Shown one piece after another: positions 63,980-64,000 of a stretch of DNA of 64,000 nucleotides. The notes under the pieces are model-generated. The model saw only the letters and a list, made by a program, of their open reading frames with translations. It was not told the DNA's origin and ran no database searches. Both the position numbers and the translations under genes were made by a program. Within the stretch, counting starts at the first letter, position 1; each line of letters begins with the position of its first letter. Origin of the DNA: Lachnoclostridium sp. An196 (lineage in GTDB: Bacteria > Bacillota > Clostridia > Lachnospirales > Lachnospiraceae). The stretch covers positions 1 through 64,000 of the forward strand of contig NZ_NFJZ01000004.1 in assembly GCF_002160135.1 (NCBI RefSeq). The letters are read 5' to 3'.

Positions 63980-64000
63980 ATGATAAAAGTTGGAATCATC
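63980..64000 (+). CDS. argC: Start of N-acetyl-gamma-glutamyl-phosphate reductase (partial)
   Basis: The window ends after seven codons, MIKVGII, which match the usual ArgC start. AGAGGAAGAG precedes the ATG. Divergent to argG with ArgR-like sites between. Confidence 0.7.

Noticed and set aside
1-64000. CRISPR array or prophage
   Set aside because: No regularly spaced short repeats and no phage structural, integrase or portal-type proteins are seen.

Overview
The window looks like a chromosomal segment of a Lachnospiraceae-type gut anaerobe (Firmicutes, Clostridia). Supporting signs are purine-rich Shine-Dalgarno sites in front of nearly every gene, DUF4250 and DUF5721 proteins, an infC-rpmI-rplT operon with an AUU-initiated infC, CIRCE operators, an M-box Mg2+ riboswitch, Rnf-type membrane genes, CooC-like ATPases and many redox or metal genes. 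No rRNA, CRISPR array or complete prophage is visible. The genus assignment is inference.

Bases 1-17000 are an AT-rich defence island, unlike the more GC-rich housekeeping DNA that follows. It holds mcrBC, an IS1182-like element with a split transposase, and a long type I restriction-modification operon: a short S-like gene, hsdM, a CD-NTase plus a 4-TM membrane protein (a CBASS-like pair), a full hsdS, a dual-specificity-phosphatase-like gene, a 57-residue basic protein, hsdR, a YgjP-like metalloprotease and a broken Mrr-type gene. The right edge is a scar of gene fragments ending just before clpB. The CBASS-like pair sitting inside the type I operon, translationally coupled to hsdS, is the most interesting feature of the window.

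Bases 17000-36500 are mostly core genes: clpB (CIRCE-controlled), a site-2 protease, DUF4250, a UroD-family protein, infC-rpmI-rplT, two G3E/CobW metal GTPases, an XRE regulator with a 1-phosphofructokinase, three tRNA-Leu genes around the M-box-controlled mgtA, a ZIP transporter, a DUF805 protein, a cytidylate-kinase-like protein, htpG (CIRCE-controlled), DUF5721 and DegV.

Bases 36500-49200 carry mixed single genes (flavin reductase, RhuM, two GNAT acetyltransferases, an AlkD-like repair protein, a zinc-ribbon membrane protein, a truncated HAD phosphatase, a flavodoxin, membrane-anchored ApbE) and a two-component/ABC-transporter unit of the antimicrobial-peptide-sensing type with an attenuator between its halves.

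Bases 49200-54300 hold an Rrf2 regulator and a reduced Rnf-like cluster (C, D, a G-like protein with a recent tandem duplication, and one A/E-like protein). The ApbE 7 kb away is the likely flavinylating enzyme. Bases 54400-59300 hold a SirTM-like sirtuin, DUF3786, a sirtuin remnant, a TetR regulator and two CooC-like ATPases. The last part has a HEPN-like/receiver-like fusion protein, an apparently deleted AraC gene, an MFS transporter, argG and the first codons of argC, with ArgR-box-like repeats between them.
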